30,973 nt of DNA from Bacteroides sp. (GCA_014801655.1 JAAVDT010000001.1:22429-53401), one strand, 5' to 3'; positions 7,671 to 15,673 are shown, numbered from the stretch's first letter. Notes: generated from the letters alone by a model not told the origin. Program-made: numbers and translations.

Positions 7671-7745
7671 GGGAAGAAGTGGGGAGGGGTTAGGGGAGGG
7701 GAGGACAAAACGGACAACTCCGCAAAAGGGTGTCTGAGGTTGGAG

Positions 7746-8216
7746 TTATTTTTTAGATTTATTTTTTCGGCGGGCGATGCGCCGGTAGATGTCGCGCTTA
7801 CGCTGGTAGCGTTTGGCTATGGCATTCCAGTTTCGCTCGGTCAATTCGATTCCGTGTTTCTCCATGAAAGCATATATTAGATTGTCTTGACGTTGGAACA
7901 GAGAATCGAATCGGTGGAGAGCATTCCACATCTCGATATCGAAGCGGTTGCGGATGCAGACGCGCAAAGCTTCGCAAGCCTTAGGAGGCAAATAGAAGTT
8001 GTAGCGGGTGTCTTTGGAGCGGAAATTGGGGAGTTCTATCGCGAGTTGCCCCGGATCCGGAGAGGTCGGGACGTAGTCCGGTGGAGGCGTCCGCAAGAAC
8101 TGTTCAAGCAGGCACCACTCCATAGATCCGCGGATCAGGCGCACCGGGTTGCTGCCACCCTGGTCGTGGATAAACCATTGGGCGAGGTATTCATCGAGTT
8201 CGAGATAGATGTTCAT
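7746..8216 (-). CDS. First gene of the morphogenesis operon, unknown
   Basis: A 156-residue protein. The N-terminus (MNIYLELDEYLAQWFIHDQG) and middle (RSKDTRYNFYLPPKACEALR) are followed by a strongly basic helical C-terminus (RYQRKRDIYRRIARRKNKSKK region). I recognise it only as a type often found in Bacteroidales prophage regions, without a known role. It is the promoter-proximal gene: a -7 box on the minus strand lies at 8234-8241, 18 bp before the start. The basic tail suggests binding to DNA or RNA, so a regulator of the late operon or a DNA-packaging helper are both possible. Confidence 0.62.
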   Translation of the reverse strand: MNIYLELDEYLAQWFIHDQGGSNPVRLIRGSMEWCLLEQFLRTPPPDYVPTSPDPGQLAIELPNFRSKDTRYNFYLPPKACEALRVCIRNRFDIEMWNALHRFDSLFQRQDNLIYAFMEKHGIELTERNWNAIAKRYQRKRDIYRRIARRKNKSKK

Positions 8217-8233
8217 TCGTGAAAAGATTTATG

Positions 8234-8241
8234 CAAAGGTA
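8234..8241 (-). promoter_or_regulatory. -7 box of the morphogenesis (late) operon
   Basis: On the minus strand the sequence reads TACCTTTG, a full match to TAnnTTTG, 18 bp before the ATG at 8216. No TTTG -33 box is present at the right spacing. That would fit a late promoter needing a phage activator, but this is inference. Confidence 0.6.
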
Positions 8242-8353
8242 CTGAATAAAAGCGGATTAGGAGTGCTTTTAAGCTGGATATGGTGGGAGTTGATTGGAGG
8301 TGTGACCGGCGCGAAATTATTTTTCGCAAAATAGTAGACACATGTTTATATCC

Positions 8354-8576
8354 GTTGACAGCGTTGACAACGTTGACAAGCTATAAAAGGCTTGTGTTAA
8401 GCTGTTGACTACTAAATATATATATCTTATAAAGAAAATATATATTATTATAGAGGGAGTTGGATTTGTCAACAGCTGTCAACGGCAGGGTGGTAAAAAT
8501 AGCCAAGTGTCAACAGTTGTCAACGGGTTGTTGACAACATAACGTGCTGAGTGGTAGCGTTGTCAACGTTGTCAAC
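8354..8576. other. Candidate replication origin: iteron array around an AT-rich stretch
   Basis: GTTGACA occurs at 8354, 8363 and 8372 (9-bp period) with a GTTGACT at 8404. The reverse form TGTCAAC occurs at 8467, 8477, 8508, 8518, 8561 and 8570, plus GTTGACA at 8530. That makes ten exact copies and one imperfect copy in 223 bp. Many are spaced 9-10 bp apart, about one helix turn. Between the two halves lies an almost pure A/T stretch (about 8409-8451), a natural unwinding element. The stretch separates the late and early operons and holds no supportable gene. Iterons next to a primase-helicase gene recall phage P4, whose alpha protein binds such repeats at ori and crr. Confidence 0.72.
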
Positions 8577-8641
8577 GGAAAATCCTGAAAATAGGTGGTT
8601 GATTTTTTTTAGAGAAAAATAGTTTTCTCCGGGCCGACTAC

Positions 8642-8691
8642 AAAAAAAGAAGTCGATTCGCTGCCGCCGTGGCTTGCACCGAATCGACTTC
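8642..8691 (-). terminator. Intrinsic terminator of the early/replication operon
   Basis: GAAGTCGATTCG (8649-8660) pairs perfectly with CGAATCGACTTC (8680-8691), a 12-bp stem. On the minus strand it is followed by a T-run (plus-strand As at 8642-8648). It lies about 55 bp after the stop codon at 8746, so it ends the long minus-strand operon before the iteron region. Confidence 0.88.
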
Positions 8692-8745
8692 CTGTTCAAA
8701 TTTGCGCACATGGTCAGGGTGTACTGCAAGGAGCCCACCGTCGCC

Positions 8746-9123
8746 TCAGGTAGGGTCATAGACCTCAGTGGCATCCTCAATCACCCATATTAAGAGCTTA
8801 TAGAGCGCGTCTATGAGTTCGGGAGAAGAATTAGTATGAAGAATGGTTCTTCTACCTAATATTTCGATTTTCATATAATAAGCATACCATTCATTCATAC
8901 AAGCCGACATATTTAGATAGTAGCCGTCAATCTCTTTCGGGAGAATACTCAGGATGTCCTCCAATCGGAACTTTGGAAACCATCCCCAAGGTTTAGCATA
9001 TTCGGCATTACCTTTTAGAACTTCGGGATGAATGTTAACAAACTCCTTTATACTTGCCAACTTACTATCCACGCCCAACTCAATGAGCTTTGTGGATTCT
9101 TCGATTGTTAGTTCGGTTTTCAT
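8746..9123 (-). CDS. Conserved phage/mobile-element protein, unknown function
   Basis: A 125-residue soluble protein. It begins with KTELTIEESTKLIELGVDSK, has a middle DILSILPKEIDGYYLNMSA, and ends ELIDALYKLLIWVIEDATEV. I remember proteins with this pattern as frequent, unassigned members of Bacteroidales phage early regions; no activity is known to me. It is the last gene of the early operon. It overlaps the preceding gene by 4 bp (ATGA), indicating translational coupling, and is followed by the strong terminator at 8642-8691. Confidence 0.68.
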   Translation of the reverse strand: MKTELTIEESTKLIELGVDSKLASIKEFVNIHPEVLKGNAEYAKPWGWFPKFRLEDILSILPKEIDGYYLNMSACMNEWYAYYMKIEILGRRTILHTNSSPELIDALYKLLIWVIEDATEVYDPT

Positions 9124-9350
9124 TTTCTTTTCTTCTTGTGGTACTTATCAAACTTGGCATAAGGGGAAACGTAGGATTTGAGATCCCGAACTGACAACTG
9201 TCGCATTGCCTTACCCACTGATTCTAAATGGGCTTTTAGATCTTCGGCGCTGACACTAAATTGCCCCATACTATCTGCCATTCTTTCAACGTCTTCAACG
9301 GTTATGCCCGTTGCAATAGCCACATTTTGTATCGCTTTGGATCTTTTCAT
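9120..9350 (-). CDS. Small basic protein, unknown
   Basis: A 76-residue protein. The N-terminal half (MKRSKAIQNVAIATGITVEDV) has the feel of a small helix-turn-helix. The C-terminus is very basic (YAKFDKYHKKKRK). The start is taken as the ATG at 9350; a TTG two codons earlier would touch the upstream stop. It overlaps the next gene by 4 bp. The basic tail suggests a nucleic-acid-binding role, but no family is recognised. Confidence 0.6.
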   Translation of the reverse strand: MKRSKAIQNVAIATGITVEDVERMADSMGQFSVSAEDLKAHLESVGKAMRQLSVRDLKSYVSPYAKFDKYHKKKRK

Positions 9351-9352
9351 GT

Positions 9353-9538
9353 TCAAAGATTGAGCTGATTGCTTAGTCGGGTGGCGAACTTACAAAACCA
9401 ATTCACTATCGGGTCTGAGATAGCGGCCAAAATCAAGAACGGCAGAATAAGTATAGCGATACTCCAAACTATTACAAAGTATGTAATCTTGGAATAGTTG
9501 ATTACGACGTAAGCTCTGTTAGGGTATTTTATCTTCAT
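9353..9538 (-). CDS. Small single-pass membrane protein
   Basis: A 61-residue protein with one strong transmembrane segment at about residues 19-40 (YFVIVWSIAILILPFLILAA), a short basic N-terminus and a C-terminus with Cys, Lys and Arg. It overlaps the upstream gene by 4 bp, so it is translated as part of the early operon. Tiny membrane proteins in phage early regions can be superinfection-exclusion or host-takeover factors. That is only a possibility; nothing in the sequence proves it. Confidence 0.6.
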   Translation of the reverse strand: MKIKYPNRAYVVINYSKITYFVIVWSIAILILPFLILAAISDPIVNWFCKFATRLSNQLNL

Positions 9539-9876
9539 AATTTCTCCTCCTCAAAAAGCGATTTGCCGAAAAGGGTTGTCAGTTCTCTCATTCTGCCCTC
9601 TGCGCGATCTATTGCACGGCTCTCCATTTCGTTTATGCACGTTGCGCTCGTATAGATGTCGTGCGTTTTCTGAGCCTTCTTATACTCCTTGCGGATAAGG
9701 TCTTTCGGCACGATGCAGTACCGCTCGCATAGCCACTCTATGACGGGCAGAGCTTCATCTGCGCAAATATGCAAGTCCATATTTCGCTCTACGATATCGC
9801 TGTCATAGTCTGTCTCGGGACAGGTGTATTCGGCATATTCTCGTGCTATCTTCTCTATTTCTTCGGTGGTTGGCAT
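9535..9876 (-). CDS. Small acidic protein, unknown
   Basis: A 113-residue soluble protein. The N-terminus is acidic (TEEIEKIAREYAEYTCPETD), the middle helical (ALPVIEWLCERYCIVPKDLI) and the rest charged. It has five cysteines but no regular zinc-binding spacing. I do not recognise a family. Overlaps with neighbours on the downstream side show it is a real operon member. It belongs to the group of small accessory genes between the primase-helicase and the operon terminator. Confidence 0.58.
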   Translation of the reverse strand: MPTTEEIEKIAREYAEYTCPETDYDSDIVERNMDLHICADEALPVIEWLCERYCIVPKDLIRKEYKKAQKTHDIYTSATCINEMESRAIDRAEGRMRELTTLFGKSLFEEEKL

Positions 9877-9877
9877 G

Positions 9878-10069
9878 TTATACTCTTTTCAAATCTACAA
9901 GTTTAATATTCTTTCGGTAGCCACAGTCATCATCTGACAAGAATTTTTCAATCTCCGTTTTTACGTCAATTTCATTTTCTACCACCATAACAATGTTTTT
10001 ACTTGCACTCCAGCTTTGCCCGCCTCTCGGACTGCTCTGTGTATATGTGTAACTTGCTAAAAATATCAT
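9878..10069 (-). CDS. Small protein, unknown
   Basis: A 63-residue protein with a beta-like N-terminus (MIFLASYTYTQSSPRGGQSW) and an alpha/beta C-terminal half (VENEIDVKTEIEKFLSDDD). The short sequence resembles a small alpha/beta accessory fold. It lies 1 bp before the next gene and downstream of a candidate operator at 10126-10163, so it may be the first gene of a separately regulated sub-operon. No function can be given. Confidence 0.52.
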   Translation of the reverse strand: MIFLASYTYTQSSPRGGQSWSASKNIVMVVENEIDVKTEIEKFLSDDDCGYRKNIKLVDLKRV

Positions 10070-10125
10070 CTGTTCTTCCGTTTAAGTTGTTGAGTTGACT
10101 TATGTTCAATCATTTAGGCTTTGAC

Positions 10126-10163
10126 TTATCGTAAATTGCGATATGTTACGATAAATTACGATA
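10126..10163. promoter_or_regulatory. Candidate internal operator (inverted repeat shared with the repressor promoter)
   Basis: TTATCGTAA (10126-10134) and TTACGATAA (10146-10154) are a perfect 9-bp inverted repeat with centres 20 bp apart, followed by another half-site TTACGATAG (10156-10164). The 12-mer TACGATAAATTA (10147-10158) recurs exactly at 15774-15785, next to the repressor gene. It lies in the 132-bp gap between the genes at 10202 and 10069. No TAnnTTTG box is visible here. Confidence 0.5.
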
Positions 10164-10201
10164 GCCTCTTTTCAGCCTTTTCTTGGTCTTGCGGATGGGT
10201 G

Positions 10202-10429
10202 TCATAGCTTCTCCATTTCTTTTCTGACAGCACACGCGGTATTCCTGAATAATTCCACGAGCGCGGTTCGGCACATACCCATAGCGTTTATTACAATCTC
10301 GTTCTTTCTCTCGTCCGAATAAGGCACAAGCCGAGGGTTTTCTATTATCAGGGCTGCATCACTAAGTGTCTTTGCGTCCCACTCCAGCTTCTCATATTGC
10401 CTCATTCTATCGTATTCTTCTTGTGTCAT
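10202..10429 (-). CDS. Small helical protein, unknown
   Basis: A 75-residue, mostly helical protein (EEYDRMRQYEKLEWDAKTLS at the start, CRTALVELFRNTACAVRKEM near the end). It lies 45 bp downstream of the primase-helicase gene in the same direction and is probably co-transcribed with it. I do not recognise a family and see no catalytic motif. Confidence 0.52.
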   Translation of the reverse strand: MTQEEYDRMRQYEKLEWDAKTLSDAALIIENPRLVPYSDERKNEIVINAMGMCRTALVELFRNTACAVRKEMEKL

Positions 10430-10474
10430 ATCTCGGTCGGTTGGTTAATCAGTTCGTAATTATGGAAAATGGTT

Positions 10475-13400
10475 TCAGATGTCTAATTCCGGGTGATCGA
10501 TGGGGAGCGTTGGTTTGTCGGGGGGCAGTGGTTGATCTTCATCGGGCTCAGCCGAGTTGGAATCGACGAGTTTTGTTTCAAGGTCGATGTTGCATTGTTC
10601 TTTGAGAAGGAGATAGTCAAATACCATAGCAATCGGGCGGACGGTCTTTTCTTCGCGGACGGTTCCGAGTGTGGTTGATGTTATGGAATAGTCGGGCTGG
10701 CCGTTGCTCATCAGCACGGTGTAGCGCTGCTGTTTCTCTCCGAGGTAGTAGGGGCATGAAGTCAGGTAGTTTTCAAGCATGGAGGCGTCCATCTTCATTT
10801 TCATTCCCTGAGGTGCCTGGTTGAGCATGCCGTTGATGCCGGCCCAGTTGAGAAAGAGCAGAGGCCTGGCCGATTCAAAATTGTGGCTATTGTCGCTGCC
10901 TCTTGAGCGGAAAGAAGAGCTGTATTTTATTACGAAGTGAGTTCCATAGGTAATCTTTCCGACCATGTGCATGGAGTTGAGCCAAGACCAGAACGTGGAT
11001 GTCTCCGAGGATTTATCCATTTCCTTCTGTTGGAAGAGCATGTTTTTGATTACAACCTCGAACAGGTCGGAGTAGGAGAATGGCAGCCCGATGATGGTTT
11101 CAAGAGTGCGAACGGCAGCCAGGAGCATCACCCAGTCATCGAGCAAACGTTCTTCGGGCTTCTCTTCGTAGAGCCTGGAGATGACTTCATCTTTGGAGAT
11201 CTCGAACATTGCCGAGAAGTTTTTGGCGAAGTGATCACGATGGCGCATGATTTCCATCGCATAGTGAGCGTTGCCGAGTTTTACGCTTTGTTTGAGTCGC
11301 TTGAAGGCTCGTGTCTGTTGTTCGGAAAATTTTGGGGAAGGAAAATAGAGGTATATGACACGTGAGAACAGCGCGGGATCAGCGTCGGGTTTGTGTTGTC
11401 CGCAGATGATCACACCGCTGTTGACCGGAGTGGAGGTGATACCTCGACCGGAGGCCATATCCATTTTTGTGTTGATGGTGCCGCCCCAGATACCTTTGAG
11501 CGAGTCGATGCGTCGGTCGTCGAGCAGGTTTGTGTATTCGTCGAGGATGTAGGGAGCGTTACGGATGTGGGAGAGAATATAGGCCATAGCGGGCACGGAT
11601 GTGTTGCGGAGCTTAGGCGGGTCATTGTCGAGGGTGTAGAACATCGAAACGAGTGCACGGGCAAAGGCCGTTTTGCCGGAGCCTTTGATGCCATAGAGGT
11701 TGAGCATGGGGAACCAGTTGGTCTCGCTGAAGATTATGTCGCGGAATATGTTGCAAAGAATCCAGGCAATTCCGATCATGCCTTTGTCGCCGAAAGCATC
11801 CACTATTTCGGCGGCGAAGTCGCGGAATGGCTCCTCATTGCCGAAGGCGTAGCGGAAAATTCGCTCGAACTGGAAGGCGCCGTCGTCGTCCTGATACATC
11901 TGCGAGAATGGCGCTAGATAGTAGTTTTTGCCACCATGGCGCACAATGCCATGCTCGTCGATAGGCTTGAACTCACCGGATGCGTGTATGCCGTTGGCGA
12001 AGGCGAAGAAGTCTTGTTTCTTCTGCCAGCCGAGAATTGAGATTTCTTCGGCGCTTTCGGTGATGGCGTAGAGGTATTCTTTCAGTTTGTTCAATTGGTC
12101 TTGCTTGGCGAGCCAGTTGTAAGCTCCGAGCGATTCAATGGCAGTTTGGAACGAACCTACGGTTGCGAGAGTTTTCTGTTGTAATTCCAGTGCGTCTTCC
12201 CGGCCGTATTCATTAATGATTCGGAACACACGGATTGCGTTCTCTTTGTGCTTAATGTGAAATACCGGCCGGAGAATGAAGTTCGACCAGCGGACGAGGT
12301 TGCCTTCTTTGTCGGTGGAGAAATATTTGTTATCTCGGACAATGATGCCACACTTGCGCATGATGGCAATTTCGTTGGGCGAAAAATCGGCATTGTCTTC
12401 TTCGATTTCCTCCTTAACTTTTCGCCCGGCGCGTCTCATGGCCTCGGTCCATTGTTGCTTTTTGCCGTAGATCTTTTTAATTTGCTCAACGCAATAGTCG
12501 CGCATATCCTCGTCCTCAATGAGAATGAGCAGTGCGGCGATTTTTTGGAGGAGGTCAATTTTTTCATCGGCACCGGAAGCGAGGGGGAATTTTTTCTGAG
12601 CGATCCAGATGACGAAGGGCACAGCGTCAAGCTTCATGTAGATTTCACGGGAGGTGATGTAGCTATCAGCATCGCGCTTGACCTGTTGCTCGTCGTCTTC
12701 CTTAGAGCGAGGTATTTCCTTGACATAAACGTCGAAACCGTTGCGCATGGCTAACTCGCCGTTCTTCATTACGGCTAAAATGCCGGCTCCGAACTCTTTG
12801 CCTTTCGGTGGGTCGGAGTCCGGGATGAAACGGATTACTTTGGATGTGGACCGCAGTTGTTCGAGGTGTTTAGTGGTCAGCGCAGTTCCGAGTGGGGCCA
12901 CTGCTTCCGTGAGTCCGAGCGATTGCAGGCGGAGCACGTCCGGGGCTCCTTCGACCATAATGAATCCGTTGGATAGATGAGCTTGCCGTTTAGCAGCAGC
13001 GATACCGAACACTGCTGAGTCTTTCTGGAAAATCAGCGACTTTGAAGAATTGATATATTTTCGAGATTTGGCAATCTCCGGATCGTCGCCGACATAACGA
13101 GCGGTGAAGCCTATAATCTTCCCCCAACGGTTGAGAATTGGTATTGTTATGCGTTGGCGAAATTGGGCGTATTGTTTGCCGGTATCCTGTGATTGGCCGA
13201 TGACACCAAGCTCAATCAGAACCTCACGAGGGATGGCTTTCCTGTCAACATAGTCAAGGAAAAGCCGAGAGTCTTTTGGGGCGAAACCTATGCCGACTTC
13301 AGCGCAAAACTCTTCAGGCCAACGGTCGAAAGCGTATTTTCGAGCGGCATCAGCTTCAGCTGTGTCGGCTTGAAGCTGTTCCCTGAAGAAATTTTGCACC

Positions 13401-13762
13401 ATTGAGAGGGCAGCCCACATGGACTCTCGCTTTTTACCCTCAAGTTCTTCCTCCGGTGTCTTTTCTCGCCGGTCGTATTTTAGCTCGATGTTATAACGTT
13501 TGCCAAGCCATTCCATTGCCTCAGGGAATGACATGTTGCAATGCTGTTTGAGAAACTCAACTCCGTCGCCGGAAGCACCGCAAACAAAGCATTTGTAGCG
13601 GTTGAGCCGAGGATTGACTTTAAGTGAGGGGGTGGAGTCTTGATGGAGCGGGCAGCGCCCGACCCACCCGGCTCCTTCTCTCTTGAGTGGAATATATTCT
13701 GAAATAACGTCCTGAATATCGACAGCGTCGATGATTCGGCGTTTGCATGACTCGTTTAACAT
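10475..13762 (-). CDS. Primase-helicase replication protein
   Basis: A 1095-residue replication protein. An N-terminal CHC2-type zinc finger has C37, H40, C58 and C61 (GRCPLHQDSTPSLKV then YKCFVCG). A DnaG-like Toprim primase core follows, with E271 (FIMVEGAPDVLRL) and D315/D317 (FIPDSDPP). The C-terminal third is an ATPase/helicase with Walker A GIKGSGKT at 691-698 and Walker B YILDE at 738-742. Primase and helicase in one chain is the arrangement of the phage P4 alpha protein and similar satellite or plasmid replicators. It is the central gene of the early operon; the iteron array at 8354-8576 is its most likely target. It should synthesise primers and unwind the element's DNA independently of host DnaG/DnaB. 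Confidence 0.9.
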   Translation of the reverse strand: MLNESCKRRIIDAVDIQDVISEYIPLKREGAGWVGRCPLHQDSTPSLKVNPRLNRYKCFVCGASGDGVEFLKQHCNMSFPEAMEWLGKRYNIELKYDRREKTPEEELEGKKRESMWAALSMVQNFFREQLQADTAEADAARKYAFDRWPEEFCAEVGIGFAPKDSRLFLDYVDRKAIPREVLIELGVIGQSQDTGKQYAQFRQRITIPILNRWGKIIGFTARYVGDDPEIAKSRKYINSSKSLIFQKDSAVFGIAAAKRQAHLSNGFIMVEGAPDVLRLQSLGLTEAVAPLGTALTTKHLEQLRSTSKVIRFIPDSDPPKGKEFGAGILAVMKNGELAMRNGFDVYVKEIPRSKEDDEQQVKRDADSYITSREIYMKLDAVPFVIWIAQKKFPLASGADEKIDLLQKIAALLILIEDEDMRDYCVEQIKKIYGKKQQWTEAMRRAGRKVKEEIEEDNADFSPNEIAIMRKCGIIVRDNKYFSTDKEGNLVRWSNFILRPVFHIKHKENAIRVFRIINEYGREDALELQQKTLATVGSFQTAIESLGAYNWLAKQDQLNKLKEYLYAITESAEEISILGWQKKQDFFAFANGIHASGEFKPIDEHGIVRHGGKNYYLAPFSQMYQDDDGAFQFERIFRYAFGNEEPFRDFAAEIVDAFGDKGMIGIAWILCNIFRDIIFSETNWFPMLNLYGIKGSGKTAFARALVSMFYTLDNDPPKLRNTSVPAMAYILSHIRNAPYILDEYTNLLDDRRIDSLKGIWGGTINTKMDMASGRGITSTPVNSGVIICGQHKPDADPALFSRVIYLYFPSPKFSEQQTRAFKRLKQSVKLGNAHYAMEIMRHRDHFAKNFSAMFEISKDEVISRLYEEKPEERLLDDWVMLLAAVRTLETIIGLPFSYSDLFEVVIKNMLFQQKEMDKSSETSTFWSWLNSMHMVGKITYGTHFVIKYSSSFRSRGSDNSHNFESARPLLFLNWAGINGMLNQAPQGMKMKMDASMLENYLTSCPYYLGEKQQRYTVLMSNGQPDYSITSTTLGTVREEKTVRPIAMVFDYLLLKEQCNIDLETKLVDSNSAEPDEDQPLPPDKPTLPIDHPELDI

Positions 13763-13773
13763 TATGAAGTGTA

Positions 13774-13980
13774 TTAGAGAAGTAAAGCAGCATCATAGCA
13801 TTGCATGATGTCGCGGCCGAAATATTTCGGGCGAGTTGAGCCCGGGTTAATTGGTGTTATCAATCCCATCTCTCGATATTTGAGAAATGTTTTATGAGAC
13901 ACCCCAAGAATGCCGGCGGCTTCTTTGGATATGAACACCTGGTCGGGCACGAGTTGTGGCCGGCTTGAGTTTAGTGGCAT
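13774..13980 (-). CDS. Excisionase/MerR-type helix-turn-helix protein
   Basis: A 68-residue DNA-binding protein of the helix-turn-helix 17 (excisionase-like) type. The core reads FISKEAAGILGVSHKTFLKY, followed by REMGLITPINPGSTRPKYFG, the usual recognition helix and beta-wing. Such proteins act as excisionases or small regulators. It lies 11 bp upstream of the primase-helicase gene and would be made with it. With no integrase in the window, an excision role cannot be tested; regulation of replication is equally possible. Confidence 0.75.
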   Translation of the reverse strand: MPLNSSRPQLVPDQVFISKEAAGILGVSHKTFLKYREMGLITPINPGSTRPKYFGRDIMQCYDAALLL

Positions 13981-13982
13981 TG

Positions 13983-14171
13983 TTAGTCTTTTAGTCTTGT
14001 TACTGTAATGAAGTCGGATGAATTTTTAATGGAGGTGTACCATTTCTTTATGCGAGAAATGCGGTTCATCCTGGACACTAATACCTGTATGTAAGTAATC
14101 CGTTCAATGGGAAATTGAGTGGATTGTCCCGGAAGGAGATCTTCGATTTGTTTTTTAACAGACTTGTTCAT
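13983..14171 (-). CDS. Small basic protein, unknown
   Basis: A 62-residue protein with many Lys and Arg, e.g. RITYIQVLVSRMNRISRIKK. I chose the ATG at 14171 because it overlaps the upstream stop by 4 bp (ATGA). An in-frame ATG at 14228 lies well inside the upstream gene. The basic character suggests DNA binding, but no family is recognised. Confidence 0.55.
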   Translation of the reverse strand: MNKSVKKQIEDLLPGQSTQFPIERITYIQVLVSRMNRISRIKKWYTSIKNSSDFITVTRLKD

Positions 14172-14506
14172 CGTTTCAGATAGGCTTTGTTTAAAATGCG
14201 GCCGACAATGTTGTCGAAGTGACGGCACATGTTTTTGTCGTATTGTTTAAGCTGAGCAACTTTGGTGTGACAATAACAGACGGTTGAACGGCGGCGATTG
14301 AATAGTTTTGCAATCCCTTCATCGTGCAGGACGTTGGCTTCCTTGAGGATGTACATGCAAACGGCTCTGGCGTCGGCAATATCTTGGCGTCTGGACTGAC
14401 CACTGAGCAGACGAGGGGAAACGCCGAACTCGGTGGCTACGATTCGTATGATGCCGGCAATTCCCGGTGACAGCCAGTCGGATTTACTTATTGATTGATT
14501 GGTCAT
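14168..14506 (-). CDS. Protein with a DnaA domain IV-like DNA-binding fold
   Basis: A 112-residue protein. Residues about 27-85 follow the pattern of the C-terminal DnaA domain: FGVSPRLLSGQSRRQDIADA, then RAVCMYILKEAN, then FNRRRSTVCYCHTKVAQL. In DnaA this domain binds the DnaA box; here the ATPase part is absent. Together with the primase-helicase and the iteron array, this suggests an origin-recognition or copy-control role, which is inference. The start overlaps the upstream gene by 23 bp and the stop overlaps the next start by 4 bp, so it is tightly coupled in the operon. Confidence 0.72.
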   Translation of the reverse strand: MTNQSISKSDWLSPGIAGIIRIVATEFGVSPRLLSGQSRRQDIADARAVCMYILKEANVLHDEGIAKLFNRRRSTVCYCHTKVAQLKQYDKNMCRHFDNIVGRILNKAYLKR

Positions 14507-14924
14507 GGTCTAATTCCCTTTCGGCGAGTGCTGCTTCGCTGTCTTTAGCTGCAATATGATAAATGTTCGCTATGTGTTTGATTATTTTGCAGTATCTGTT
14601 TATTATCTCAACTTGATCTGCCTTTTCGGTTACTATTTTGCAACGTCTATTTTTTAACAATGGTCCTTTCCCGAATATTCTTTTAAGTTGCTCCTTCTCC
14701 TGAGGGAATAAATACTTCCAGATGTTGTCGAAGGTTTCGGTCAGATGTTGTGCCGTCCTTGTAAGGGCAGATTTCTCTAACGAAAATAGCCACTGGATTC
14801 GTTTAGGTTCGGTGCAGTCCTCGATACAAGTTGGTTGCTTCCGTCCATTATCCTGAGGCAGGGTGTCGAATATGTAAATGCCACTTAGGTTGCGGCGTAG
14901 AAGTTTGTAGGTCTCAAGTTTCAT
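14484..14924 (-). CDS. Protein of unknown function in the early operon
   Basis: A 146-residue soluble protein. Segments include LSGIYIFDTLPQDNGRKQPT near the start, PQEKEQLKRIFGKGPLLKNR in the middle and a helical C-terminus. I do not recognise a family and see no catalytic motif. It overlaps the DnaA-IV-like gene by 23 bp, which argues for a real coding gene and joint expression. Confidence 0.58.
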   Translation of the reverse strand: MKLETYKLLRRNLSGIYIFDTLPQDNGRKQPTCIEDCTEPKRIQWLFSLEKSALTRTAQHLTETFDNIWKYLFPQEKEQLKRIFGKGPLLKNRRCKIVTEKADQVEIINRYCKIIKHIANIYHIAAKDSEAALAERELDHDQSINK

Positions 14925-14928
14925 TAGC

Positions 14929-15333
14929 TCAAATTTTAGAAGTTGTATATGGACATCCGGGGATAGGCATCCATGCGATTAGGACATCTTTTGTTCTTCT
15001 CTTGTGGAACCCTCCGGGAGCCCAGTCTTCGGGTTGTTCTACTGATGTTTGGGTTATCCATTTATTTCTATACCAAACCTTATAAATAGTGAGGACTTCT
15101 CCCCCTTCTCGCTCTGTGATTGTCTCCGGTTCTTGCCATTGCGATGCAAGCGCTGCCATGGCACCAGCCCGATAGACGGTATTAAGAATGTCTACCATCT
15201 GCGGCTGACTCTTCTTTATGATCTCTGCGTAATCGGCACATATCGGGTTCCCTTCGCATTCGTTGAAGTAATTGCTGTTGGTTGTTTTACCGGTCAGATG
15301 ATTGTCTTCTCTACCGAGTCCCTTTTCTTCCAT
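14929..15333 (-). CDS. Protein of unknown function in the early operon
   Basis: A 134-residue protein with a polar N-terminus, a middle with DILNTVYRAGAMAALASQWQ, and a C-terminus ending VLIAWMPIPGCP. The ending loosely recalls small phage proteins with a W-M-P-x-P end (as in DUF551), but the match is too weak to claim. It starts 88 bp after the first gene of the operon and lies 4 bp before the next. Confidence 0.55.
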   Translation of the reverse strand: MEEKGLGREDNHLTGKTTNSNYFNECEGNPICADYAEIIKKSQPQMVDILNTVYRAGAMAALASQWQEPETITEREGGEVLTIYKVWYRNKWITQTSVEQPEDWAPGGFHKRRTKDVLIAWMPIPGCPYTTSKI

Positions 15334-15421
15334 ATTACTTTTTATTTCATTTTATTGAATTACAAAATCCGTTATCTCAAATTTGGGCGAATTTCATTGT
15401 TTACCTCACCCAAGTTTGATC

Positions 15422-15673
15422 CTATTGCTCGTTTTCCTCATTGATAACTTTATCAATTATGGCTTCCTCTAGTGCTTCTTCCATTGTTGGCCTTAATGTA
15501 GCATCGATGTGCCTACAGATTGCGTCGATACCCTCATTCGTCAGATCGCATCGCCTCCAGGCATTAATAATGACGAGTTCCGCAAATTCTACTACTTCGA
15601 GCATCGAGGCCTTATTCATCGTAAGGAATGTCAATGTTTCCCTTAGGAGCTGCTTAGTTTTTTCTTTTTCCAT
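15422..15673 (-). CDS. First gene of the early operon, unknown
   Basis: An 83-residue, acidic, helical protein (KQLLRETLTFLTMNKASMLE, later RPTMEEALEEAIIDKVINEE). It is the promoter-proximal gene of the early operon: a minus-strand -7 box lies at 15726-15733, about 53 bp upstream, opposite the repressor gene. Its position suits a small regulator or anti-repressor, but nothing in the sequence shows such activity. Confidence 0.6.
   Translation of the reverse strand: MEKEKTKQLLRETLTFLTMNKASMLEVVEFAELVIINAWRRCDLTNEGIDAICRHIDATLRPTMEEALEEAIIDKVINEENEQ

Noticed and set aside
8354..8576. A CRISPR array
   Set aside because: The repeats are only 7-10 bp, occur in both orientations and have no uniform spacers or cas genes nearby. 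Iterons explain them better.
8520..8780. An 86-codon minus-strand frame across the iterons and the terminator
   Set aside because: It runs through a perfect terminator stem and the repeats, and shows no protein-like pattern.
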